A DNA stretch of 64,000 nt from Streptomyces sp. NBC_00247 (lineage in GTDB: Bacteria > Actinomycetota > Actinomycetes > Streptomycetales > Streptomycetaceae): the NCBI RefSeq assembly GCF_036188265.1, contig NZ_CP108093.1, positions 2,418,001 through 2,482,000 of the forward strand, written 5' to 3'. The translations under genes and the position numbers were made by a program. Under the pieces are notes generated by a model. It was not told the origin of the DNA. It worked only from the letters and a program-made list of their open reading frames with translations, and did not search any database. Position 1 is the stretch's first letter. Each line of letters begins with the position of its first letter. Shown in pieces: positions 52,200-59,794 of this stretch.

Positions 52200-53948
52200 A
52201 TGTCCGCAACGAACTCGCCGACTTCCGGGCCCGGCTGCCCGGATCACGACCACCCCCGGGCCACCGCTCCGGACCCCACGGACGCACGGCACCCGGCCGG
52301 CCCTCCGCCGCGGACCGAGCAGTGGACCGAGCAGTGGAACGAACTGGTCACCCGGGCCCTTCTCGGTACGGACCGCCGCCCCGCTCACGCCCGGGACGGC
52401 ACGCCCTGGGGTCCGACCGTCCTGCTGGACGCGGCGGCGGTGCACGCCGTGCGCCGCCGGGCGGGCCTGTGCCCCGCGACGGCCGGGACGCTCCCCGACC
52501 GGGCCCCCGAGGACCCCCGTCCACCGCTGCCCCCGGCGGCCCACCGCCGACTCGCACAGCTCCTCGCGGACCGGACAGGCGGTTCTCCCGGCGGCCGGCG
52601 CGGCACGGCCCCCGATCTGACGGAACTGATCCCGCAGTGGCTGGCCGCCGCCAACCGCCACGGCTACCGCGCCCCCGCGGCCCTGCTCCCGCCCTTGCTG
52701 GACGCGGCGCGCGCCCGTACCGACCTGCGTCCGCACGCACTGGTCTTCGCCGGCCCGCGTGGCCGCTGGCTGGCCGGCCAGAACCCGGACTGGCGGTTCG
52801 CCCTGCGCGACGGCGCCCCGCAGGCCGCCCTCCGGGGCGGGCCCGGCGGCGGTGCCGACCCGGACGCGGTGCACGCGCTGTGGGAGGAGGGGCTGTTCAC
52901 CGAGCGGATCGCGCTGCTCAGTGCTGTACGGCTCCGTGATCCGGACGCGGCCCGGGACCTGCTCGCCGGCACCTGGTCCACCGAGCGCGCCGAGGACCGG
53001 CTGATGTTCCTGGACACCCTCCGCGCCAAGCTCTCCGGAGCGGACGAGGACTTCCTGGAGGAGGCGCTCGGGGATCGCAGTCGCAACGTCCGGGCCACCG
53101 CCGCCGAGCTCCTCTCCACCCTGCCCGACACGGCGTTCGGCCGTCGGATGGCCGCCCGCGCGGTCTCCTGCGTCGGCCTGGACCGCAGGTGTGGCGGCCT
53201 CTCGCCGAACCCCGGCGGACCCTCCCTGGTCATCGAGGCACCGTACGAGTGCGACGCCGCGATGCAACGGGACGGCGTGGTGGCCGTACCACCGACAGGG
53301 AAGGGTGAACGCTCCTGGTGGTTCGGGCAGTTGGTCGAATCGACGCCCCTCGCCATCTGGTCCGCGAAGCTCGGGGGACGCACGGCGCGGGAGGTGGTCG
53401 GGTTGCCGGTGGCCGACGACTGGGCCGCCGATCTGCACGCCGCCTGGTGCCGCGCCGCCGTACGGCAGCGGGACCAGGAATGGGCGCGGGCACTGCTCGG
53501 CGTTCCCACCGCGCCCCCCTCCGACACCACGGGGACGGACTCGCCGGCCGAGCGGTCCAAGCTCCTCGCCACCCTCCCCCGGGAGGAACGCGCCTCCTGG
53601 GCGGCCGAGTTCATAGCGTCCCACGGCCTCTCCGAGGCGTTCCAGCTGCTGGGCGTGTGCGCCGTGCCCTGGGCGGCACCGCTCGGGCGCGCGGTCGTCG
53701 ACGCGCTCGACATCGCCCGGGAGGCGGGCAGTTACCCCTGGAGCTTCAGCGGAGTCATGGGCCTGGCCGAACGCTGCCTCGACCCCGGTGAGGCCGACCG
53801 GCTGGAGGTCCTCACCACGACGGAGGACGAACGCGAGGACGCCTCACCCGGGGCGGGCGGCTACTGGTCGGAGGCCTTTCAGAGGCTGGTCTCCACGCTC
53901 CGGCTGCGAGCGGCCATGGAAGCCGAGCTGGAGGCCACCGGCCCCTGA
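52200..53948 (+). CDS. DUF5691 protein of MoxR/VWA cluster
   Basis: 582 aa, soluble and largely helical. After ~40 Pro/Thr-rich residues it starts WNELVTRALLGTDRRPAHAR, a typical DUF5691 beginning; ALL.GT-type Arg is followed by LLDAAAVHAVRRRAGLCP, a HEAT-like middle (LLSAVRLRDPDAARDLLAGT, FLEEALGDRSRNVRATAAEL) and a C-terminal part with GERSWWFGQLVESTPLAIWS. HEAT-like repeats suggest a scaffold. Start: ATG at 52200 with GGAGGTG upstream. Second gene of the rightward operon after the SWIM-family gene (159-bp gap). Confidence 0.85.
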   Translation: MSATNSPTSGPGCPDHDHPRATAPDPTDARHPAGPPPRTEQWTEQWNELVTRALLGTDRRPAHARDGTPWGPTVLLDAAAVHAVRRRAGLCPATAGTLPDRAPEDPRPPLPPAAHRRLAQLLADRTGGSPGGRRGTAPDLTELIPQWLAAANRHGYRAPAALLPPLLDAARARTDLRPHALVFAGPRGRWLAGQNPDWRFALRDGAPQAALRGGPGGGADPDAVHALWEEGLFTERIALLSAVRLRDPDAARDLLAGTWSTERAEDRLMFLDTLRAKLSGADEDFLEEALGDRSRNVRATAAELLSTLPDTAFGRRMAARAVSCVGLDRRCGGLSPNPGGPSLVIEAPYECDAAMQRDGVVAVPPTGKGERSWWFGQLVESTPLAIWSAKLGGRTAREVVGLPVADDWAADLHAAWCRAAVRQRDQEWARALLGVPTAPPSDTTGTDSPAERSKLLATLPREERASWAAEFIASHGLSEAFQLLGVCAVPWAAPLGRAVVDALDIAREAGSYPWSFSGVMGLAERCLDPGEADRLEVLTTTEDEREDASPGAGGYWSEAFQRLVSTLRLRAAMEAELEATGP

Positions 53949-54118
53949 CGCCCGGAGGGAGGGCCGGTCGTCGGGGTGGTCGGCCGTCGGCGGCCACGGG
54001 CGCCCGGCCGCACCAGCCCCCGCACCAGCCCCCGCACCAGCCCCGGCACCCGGCCGAGGCGGCGACCCCACCGGGTCGGCCGACGTACAGGACGGCCGAC
54101 AGCCACCGGGGAGGCTCT

Positions 54119-54157
54119 GGCGCGGAGGACTGGCGCGGAGGACTGGCGCGGAGGACT
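54119..54157. repeat. Three exact 13-bp tandem repeats
   Basis: GGCGCGGAGGACT is repeated without mismatch at 54119, 54132 and 54145. Confidence 0.95.
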
Positions 54158-54481
54158 GGCGCGCAACTCCGGGGCAGGGCCCAACGGGAGTCCGGCGGGA
54201 AACCTGCGCGGGAGCCGGACACAGCGGGCGAGCCACCGAGGTCGCCCCGCACCGACGCATGAGGCCCGGGTGCCCGGCAGCCTCAGGCGCAGGGCCGCGT
54301 CCGCGTCAGACGCCGGACGCGCACGGGCCGCGGGCCGCGGGCGCCTACGCGTACGCAGAGGTGCCGCGGCCCACATGCGGGCCGCGGTGCGCATGCGGGC
54401 GTTCGAAGCCCGGGACCCGTCAGGTGCCGGTACCGGCGCCTGTTCCGGTGCCGCCCGCCCGGGCGCCGGGGCGCGCGCGCC

Positions 54482-54590
54482 GGGTGCCGGGCCCGCCCGT
54501 GCCGGGTGCCGGGCCCGCCCGTGCCGGGTTCCGGTACCGCCCGCGCCGGGTTCCGGTACCGCCCGCGCCGGGTGCCCGGTACCGCCCGTA
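54482..54590. repeat. 22-bp tandem repeats related to those at 12450
   Basis: GGGTGCCGGGCCCGCCCGTG-CC occurs twice (54482, 54504); a variant starting GGGTTCCGGTACCGCCCGCG occurs twice (54526, 54548); a fifth, shifted copy starts at 54570. The core CCGGTACCGCCCG equals that of the tandem array at 12450-12570. The array ends exactly at the icmB stop. Confidence 0.85.
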
Positions 54591-55004
54591 TCAGGCGTCC
54601 GCGGGGTGCCGGACGTTCGCGTTGACCCAGTCGACGATCGCGGTGGTGGTCGCGCCCGGGGTGAAGATCGCGGCCACCCCGAGCTCCTTGAGCGGCGGGA
54701 TGTCCTCCTCCGGGATGATCCCGCCGCCGAAGACCTTGATGTCCTCGGCCTCCCGCTGCTTCAGCAGTTCGATCACCTTGGCGAACAACGTGTTGTGGGC
54801 GCCGGAGAGGATCGAGAGGCCGATCGCGTCGGCGTCCTCCTGGATGGCGGTGTCCACGATCTGTTCGGGGGTCTGGTGGAGACCGGTGTAGATGACCTCC
54901 ATGCCGGCGTCCCGCAGTGCCCGCGCGATCACCTTGGCCCCCCGGTCATGGCCGTCGAGCCCCGGTTTGGCCACCACCACACGAATCGGACCGGACAAAC
55001 CCAT
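54591..55004 (-). CDS. icmB: Isobutyryl-CoA mutase small (cobalamin-binding) subunit
   Basis: 137 aa, matching the known length of IcmB. One B12-binding Rossmann-like domain: the cobalt-ligand motif [15 protein letters not shown] (His19), [12 protein letters not shown], and [20 protein letters not shown]. With the large subunit IcmA it interconverts isobutyryl-CoA and n-butyryl-CoA, linking valine and fatty-acid metabolism to polyketide precursors. IcmA is not in this window; in Streptomyces the two are commonly unlinked. Start: ATG at 55004 with GGAGG five to six bases upstream is preferred over GTG at 55016. Confidence 0.92.
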   Translation of the reverse strand: MGLSGPIRVVVAKPGLDGHDRGAKVIARALRDAGMEVIYTGLHQTPEQIVDTAIQEDADAIGLSILSGAHNTLFAKVIELLKQREAEDIKVFGGGIIPEEDIPPLKELGVAAIFTPGATTTAIVDWVNANVRHPADA

Positions 55005-55677
55005 CACTGCCTCCACCTGGTCTCCCGCACCACCGGTCGCGCCGTCCCGCGCCGCGTTCCCGCGTACTGCCCCGCGTACTGCGCCGTTCCGCGCCGTATC
55101 CGAGGCGGTGCCCGCACCGACTCCCGCAGCTCACGCAGCTTCGCACTGTCCCTCGCGCCGACGGCCCGCGGATGTGAACGAACGTTATCCTCGACATCCT
55201 TCCCCGTCGCGTGCTGTTTCGTGAAGGACATGAGGGGGGAAATCTCCTTGTGGGACATGTTCGCCGTACGTCCGCCCCCTACACCGAGTGGCGCACACCC
55301 GCCACCTGGGGACGGCCGTGAGGGGAGCCGCCAGAGGTCGCCGCGCACCCGCGCCGTCAGCCGCACGGCGCGGAGGTGCGGCCCCCGCGAACGTCCGGTC
55401 CCTCGGCCGTCGACCAAGGCCACCGAGGAACCGGACGCCCGGCACGCCGGAGATCCCGGCCGCCGGGACCCGCTCCGCACCGGCGCGGCCGCCGGAGCGA
55501 CGAGCAGAACGGACGGCCACCCGGACCTCCGCCAGGTGATCCGGGCACCGGAAGAGCGGTCCGACCGGCGCGAGCTTCCGTCGGCGGCCGACCGGGCCGG
55601 TCGCGACCTCGCCACGGCACCCCCTGAAGGCGCGCGGGACCGAAGCCGTTCGCGCGTGCCGGTGCAGGAGGTCGGCC
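55005..55677. other. Spacer upstream of icmB and of the lipase gene
   Basis: No confident gene in 670 bp. A leftward frame from ATG at 55226 (MSFTKQHATGKDVEDNV) ends with TGA overlapping the icmB ATG (TGATG), and AAGGAG lies 11 bases before it; its Arg-rich composition makes a real protein doubtful. 55160-55260 is relatively AT-rich and probably holds the icmB promoter. 55260-55660 shows nothing recognisable. Confidence 0.45.
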
Positions 55678-56610
55678 ATGAATCTGCTGTCGTTGCTCAC
55701 CCTGCTGCCGCGTCTGCCACGCCTGTCGCGCCTGCCGTCACCGCAGGGCCTGCGCACCTCGTCCGCGCTGCTCAGGGCTACCGCGCTGGATCTGGCGATC
55801 CTCGCCGGACACGTGCTGTTCTACCCGACCGGCCTCACCCCGGAGCGCCGTAAAGCCACCCCCGGGATCGAGCAGGACCTCGACACGCTGCCCTCGGACG
55901 TCGCCGCGCTGCCCCCGGCCCAGGGGGACGACCGTCCGCCGGTGGTTCTGCTGCACGGGTTCATCGACAACCGCTCGGTTTTCGTCCTGCTCCGCCGTTC
56001 CCTCGCCCGGCACGGCAGGGGCCATCTGGAATCGCTCAACTACTCCCCGCTGACCTGCGACATCCGTACGGCCGCCGAACTGCTGGGGCGGCACGTCGAG
56101 GAGATCTGCGAGCGCACCGGCCACCAACGGGTGGACATCGTCGGGCACAGCCTGGGCGGCCTGATCGCCCGGTACTACGTACAGTGCCTCGGCGGTGACC
56201 ATCGGGTACGCGTCCTGGTCACCCTCGGCACCCCGCACGGCGGCACCGCCGTCGCCCCCCTGGCGAGCGCCCACCCGATCGTGCGGCAGATGCGCGCGGG
56301 CTCCGACTTCATCGAGGAGCTGCGCACCCCGGCGCCCGGGTGCCGGACGCACTTCGCCGCCTTCTGGAGCGAGCTGGACCGGGTGATGGTCCCCGTGAGC
56401 ACCGCGCGCGTCGACCACCCGGACCTCGACGCGGAGAACATTCGGGTCACGGGCATCGGTCACCTCGCGCTCCCCGTGCACCCGGCCGTCGCCGCCCGCA
56501 TCCGCCAGGTACTGGACGCACCGGCAGGCGCCACCCTGCCCGACACCACGAGCCCAGCCGGTCAGCCATGCGCCGGAACCAGCTTCACGGGCGGCACCAC
56601 CGTGGCCTGA
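55678..56610 (+). CDS. Alpha/beta-hydrolase, triacylglycerol lipase/esterase type
   Basis: 310 aa. The N-terminus has a hydrophobic Leu/Pro/Arg segment and a helix (ALDLAILAGHVLFYPTG), possibly a signal or membrane anchor. Then VVLLHGFIDNRSVFVLL (oxyanion loop), the nucleophile elbow VDIVGHSLGGLIARYYVQ (Ser about 158), LVTLGTPHGGTAVAPL, Asp in DHPDLDAENI and the catalytic His in GIGHLALPVHP. This is the lipase class with GHSLGG and GTPHGG. Likely hydrolyses lipid esters at the membrane or outside. Start: ATG at 55678 with GGAGG upstream. No operon. Confidence 0.88.
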   Translation: MNLLSLLTLLPRLPRLSRLPSPQGLRTSSALLRATALDLAILAGHVLFYPTGLTPERRKATPGIEQDLDTLPSDVAALPPAQGDDRPPVVLLHGFIDNRSVFVLLRRSLARHGRGHLESLNYSPLTCDIRTAAELLGRHVEEICERTGHQRVDIVGHSLGGLIARYYVQCLGGDHRVRVLVTLGTPHGGTAVAPLASAHPIVRQMRAGSDFIEELRTPAPGCRTHFAAFWSELDRVMVPVSTARVDHPDLDAENIRVTGIGHLALPVHPAVAARIRQVLDAPAGATLPDTTSPAGQPCAGTSFTGGTTVA

Positions 56611-56631
56611 GGAGGCCGGGACGGGCCGCCG

Positions 56632-57492
56632 TCACTTCAGCACCACGGTGACGCGCCTTTCCTCGAAGATCTCCATGAGTACGTCGAAGAACGGAGCCCC
56701 CCCGTCACTCGATGGCCCCGGCCCCGCCAACCGCGCCCGTGCTTCGACGGAATCCGTCCACTCGAGAGTGAATCCGCAGGCGGTACCCCAGCCGCCGTAC
56801 AGGCAGTCGTTCAGGGCGTCCAGGTTCCAACCGAAATAGCCCAGCGGCCCGTTGACGGCTTCACCGATGGCGCACCAGAAGCTGTTCCGGTCGACGACGT
56901 AACGGCCGTCCAGGGTTACCGTCCGCTCCGCAGGCGCTTCGGGCTTGCCTCGGCGGCGGTACTCGTGGGAGTTCAACGCCACCGACAACCAGGCCCATTG
57001 CTCGTCACCGGAGAGTCCGCGCCACAGTCCCGTACGGTCCGGCCCCCCGGCCCGGGCCAGGTCCCACACGGCGTCCGAGCCGGGCTCGGCCGCCTCGCAC
57101 CACAGGTCGACCGTGAGGTCGACCAACCCGGTCCCGTGGGCGGATGGCCGGACGTCAGCGGCAGCCACCCCGTTGACGAAGTAGGAACCCATCGGGGCAC
57201 CGTCCGGGTCGAGCACGTCGATCCAGGCGTTCCCCGCCTCGGCGCGTCGGCCGCCGATGTGGCCGACCGCCTTCAGCAGGCCGCCCTCGGGACGAAAGCC
57301 GGTGAGGAGCACCCGGCGTTGCCCGGCGTCGGGGGCTTTCTCGGCGGCGCCCCCCTCACCGATCTCCCCGCCCCCGTCGACCAGCGTGAACAGTCCCTCC
57401 GCGCCGCGCGCGAGACCCCAGAAGTCGGTCTCGTCCTCGTCGGACCGGAGGGCGTATCCCCAGCCCTCGCCACCCCTGATCGCCTCGTCCAC
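56632..57492 (-). CDS. Barstar-domain protein with an additional N-terminal domain
   Basis: 286 aa. The last ~100 residues match barstar: RYVVDRNSFWCAIGEAVNG, then LGYFGWNLDALNDCLYGG (the helix-2 loop that plugs the RNase active site) and FDVLMEIFEERRVTVVLK. The first ~185 residues form another domain (GWGYALRSDEDETDFWGLAR, GNAWIDVLDPDGAPMGSYFV) of unknown function. Barstar proteins inhibit barnase-type RNases; no ribonuclease gene is adjacent. Start: GTG at 57492 with GGAGGGGGAG five bases upstream is far better than ATG at 57549 or 57534. Confidence 0.82.
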   Translation of the reverse strand: MDEAIRGGEGWGYALRSDEDETDFWGLARGAEGLFTLVDGGGEIGEGGAAEKAPDAGQRRVLLTGFRPEGGLLKAVGHIGGRRAEAGNAWIDVLDPDGAPMGSYFVNGVAAADVRPSAHGTGLVDLTVDLWCEAAEPGSDAVWDLARAGGPDRTGLWRGLSGDEQWAWLSVALNSHEYRRRGKPEAPAERTVTLDGRYVVDRNSFWCAIGEAVNGPLGYFGWNLDALNDCLYGGWGTACGFTLEWTDSVEARARLAGPGPSSDGGAPFFDVLMEIFEERRVTVVLK

Positions 57493-57531
57493 CGAATCTC
57501 CCCCTCCGAACGCGTTCGGACACCGATCTTC

Positions 57532-57550
57532 CATGACGTCAACCGTCATG
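57532..57550. promoter_or_regulatory. Perfect inverted repeat upstream of barstar-domain gene
   Basis: CATGACG (57532-57538) and CGTCATG (57544-57550) are exact inverted copies around TCAAC, 40 bp before the GTG. Candidate operator. Confidence 0.5.
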
Positions 57551-57783
57551 ACTACGTTCCGTCATCACGCACGGTGGAAATCAGAACGGATTCCTCGAAC
57601 GTAACGCCAACAACAGGTCTCGGCTGCGCCGAAAGGCGCTCGAATGCCCGCTTCCCGCAAGACCAAACGCTTCCGAAGATTGTGGCCGTCACTCAGCGAC
57701 AGGTACAGTCGCGGCCACTGCTTCCCGGGGCTCACCCCACTGAACTCCGGACTGGTCCTGCTGCCGAGGCGAGAGAGAAGTTG

Positions 57784-59694
57784 GTGAACGACCAGCACAC
57801 CCACGCCGGGTACGCCGGATACGACACGTCACAGACCGGCAGCCACCCCGCCGGTCCGCTCTACGGGACGCTTCCCGGTGAGCACGGCGTCGCTCCCGGT
57901 TCCGGATACGACAGCGACTTCGCGGCGGGCCCCACGGCCGCCGCCCACCACGACACGTATCCCGGTCAGGACACCACCTACGCCGCCGGCTCCTCCTGGG
58001 AGAACGGGAGCACCTACAGCGGTTACGCGGCGGAGCCCCACCAGGCCACGCACCAGCACTCCTACGACACCACCGGCAGTTGGCCGGTCGGCACGCCCGA
58101 CGGGACCGGGCAGTGGGACTCCAGCGCCTGGCAACAGGACGCGACCCGCACGACGACCGGGCAGTGGTCCTTCACCGACACCGGCGCCTTCCCCACCACC
58201 ACCTTCGAGTCGGCCCTGTACGAGACGGGGACCTACCAGGCCGCCGCACCGGCCAACGGCGCGTACGAGGCCCACGACGGGTACGACACCGCGGGGTACG
58301 CGGCGGCCACCCCCGCCCACGAGGCCGGCGCCCCGCACTACGGACCCACCGCCTACGCGACCGGCGCCTACGAGACCGGCACCTACGAGACCGGGGCCCG
58401 CCCCACCGGCGCCCACCACACCGGGGCCTACGACACCGGGCACTACGACACCACCGGTGTCTTCGAAGCGGCGGGCGGCTACGGCGCCACCCCCGGCTAC
58501 GACAGCCCGGGTTACGACACCCCCGGTTACGACACCCCCGCCTCCGGCATCCCGGTCCACGCGCCCACCGCCTTCGCCACGGGCGCGTACGACACCGGCG
58601 CCTACGACGCGACCGCCTGGAACACCGCGTCGGACCTCGACGCCACGCCCGGGGCGACCGCGTACGTCCCGGAACAGATGTCCTACCCGTCCGCCGCGCG
58701 GCACGAGGCGACACCCGAACACCAGATCTCCGAACACCAGGGCACGGAACACCAGGCCTCCGAACACGCGGGGCCCGACGACGCGACGGGCGGGGCGGAC
58801 GCGCCCGACTCCGCGCAGGTCCTCGCCCCCGAGCCGGAGTCCGAGGACCCGTCCGGCCTCCCGGACACCTGGCCCGACCCGTACCAGCCCGCCGTCCGGT
58901 CCGAGGGCGGGCCCGAAGGGCGGTCCGAGGGCCGGTCCGCCGCCCGCAACCGTGCCCGCCGCCGTACGCCCGCCAAGCGGTCCGCGCTGCTGACGATCGC
59001 GGTGCCGTCCGCGTGCGTGATGGGTGTCGCGGGGATCGCGGCGGCTTCGGTGGGTGGGCTCGGGCGTGCGGACGAGACCAAGGACGACGCCACGACGATG
59101 GCCGCCGCCGACACGGCCGGCGTCAAGGCGCTCGCGTCCAACACCAAGCTGGACACCCAGCTCGCGGGGGTCAGCGCGGCCGGCGAGGACTTCCGGGACC
59201 GGGCCAGCCGTACGCAGGAGCGCATCGACCTCAAGGAGCGGCAGGCCGCCGAGAAGAAGAAGCGGGAGGAGGAGGCCGCCCGCAAGGAGGCCGCCCGCCC
59301 CAAGTACCTTCTGCCGGTGGCCCAGCACGGGCTCAGCGCCTACTTCGGCCAGGCCGGGGTCAACTGGATGTCCGTGCACACCGGCATCGACTTCCCCGTG
59401 CAGTACGGGACTCCGGTGATGGCCGCGACCGACGGCACCGTCCGCACCCAGTGGAACAGCGCCTACGGCAACATGGCGATCGTGACCACGGAGGACGGCA
59501 CCGAGACCTGGTACTGCCACCTGAGCAGCACCAAGATCCGCTCGGGTTCGGTGAAGGCCGGCGACGTGATCGCGTACTCCGGAAGCTCCGGCAACTCCAC
59601 CGGTCCGCACCTGCACTTCGAGGTGCGCCCCGGCGGCGGTGCCGCGATCAATCCGCTGCCCTGGCTGGCGAGCCACGGACTCGACCCGCAGTAG
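57784..59694 (+). CDS. Membrane-anchored M23 (LytM) peptidase with long Tyr/Thr/Gly-rich cytosolic region
   Basis: 636 aa. Residues 1-395 are low complexity, built of repeats such as TGAYETGTYETGA and PGYDSPGYDTPGYDTP plus acidic and His-rich stretches; presumably cytosolic. A basic patch (RNRARRRTPAKR) and one membrane helix (LLTIAVPSACVMGVAGIAAA, about 400-420) follow, then a coiled coil (about 455-505, Lys/Glu/Ala) and the M23 domain (about 510-636). Zinc ligands: HTGIDF (His and Asp near 532-536) and HLHFEV (second His at about 611). It should cut peptidoglycan cross-bridges. Start: GTG at 57784 with GAGAGAG upstream. Convergent with pcrA. Confidence 0.9.
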   Translation: MNDQHTHAGYAGYDTSQTGSHPAGPLYGTLPGEHGVAPGSGYDSDFAAGPTAAAHHDTYPGQDTTYAAGSSWENGSTYSGYAAEPHQATHQHSYDTTGSWPVGTPDGTGQWDSSAWQQDATRTTTGQWSFTDTGAFPTTTFESALYETGTYQAAAPANGAYEAHDGYDTAGYAAATPAHEAGAPHYGPTAYATGAYETGTYETGARPTGAHHTGAYDTGHYDTTGVFEAAGGYGATPGYDSPGYDTPGYDTPASGIPVHAPTAFATGAYDTGAYDATAWNTASDLDATPGATAYVPEQMSYPSAARHEATPEHQISEHQGTEHQASEHAGPDDATGGADAPDSAQVLAPEPESEDPSGLPDTWPDPYQPAVRSEGGPEGRSEGRSAARNRARRRTPAKRSALLTIAVPSACVMGVAGIAAASVGGLGRADETKDDATTMAAADTAGVKALASNTKLDTQLAGVSAAGEDFRDRASRTQERIDLKERQAAEKKKREEEAARKEAARPKYLLPVAQHGLSAYFGQAGVNWMSVHTGIDFPVQYGTPVMAATDGTVRTQWNSAYGNMAIVTTEDGTETWYCHLSSTKIRSGSVKAGDVIAYSGSSGNSTGPHLHFEVRPGGGAAINPLPWLASHGLDPQ

Positions 59695-59708
59695 AAGCGC
59701 GGGAATCG

Positions 59709-59745
59709 ACGGAAGGGCCGGGTCGTGGCGACCCGGCCCTTCCGT
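59709..59745. terminator. Bidirectional terminator
   Basis: ACGGAAGGGCCGGGTCG (59709-59725) and its exact complement (59729-59745) form a perfect 17-bp stem with a 3-base loop between the convergent M23 peptidase and pcrA genes. Confidence 0.88.
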
Positions 59746-59794
59746 ACGTCCGCGCTCCGGCGGGAGCGGCTCGCCGCGGCTTCCCGGTGCTCGT

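Larger units (their letters stand above)
53949..54590. other. Repeat-rich spacer between DUF5691 and icmB
   Basis: No gene found in 640 bp. It holds three 12-bp GCACCAGCCCCC units (54010-54045), three exact 13-bp GGCGCGGAGGACT units (54119-54157), and the 22-bp repeats described separately. No clear terminator for either convergent neighbour was found, though the repeats are GC-rich enough to fold. Confidence 0.7.

Noticed and set aside
54401..54420. TTCGAA-containing stretch resembling a tRNA T-loop
   Set aside because: No matching acceptor, D or anticodon stems around it; it is part of the repeat-rich spacer.
57560..57783. A second ydaO riboswitch ahead of the M23 peptidase
   Set aside because: The 220-base leader shows none of the GCCGAATC, GGGG-CCCA and GGGG-GAATC blocks in order; only the NlpC/P60 leader has them.
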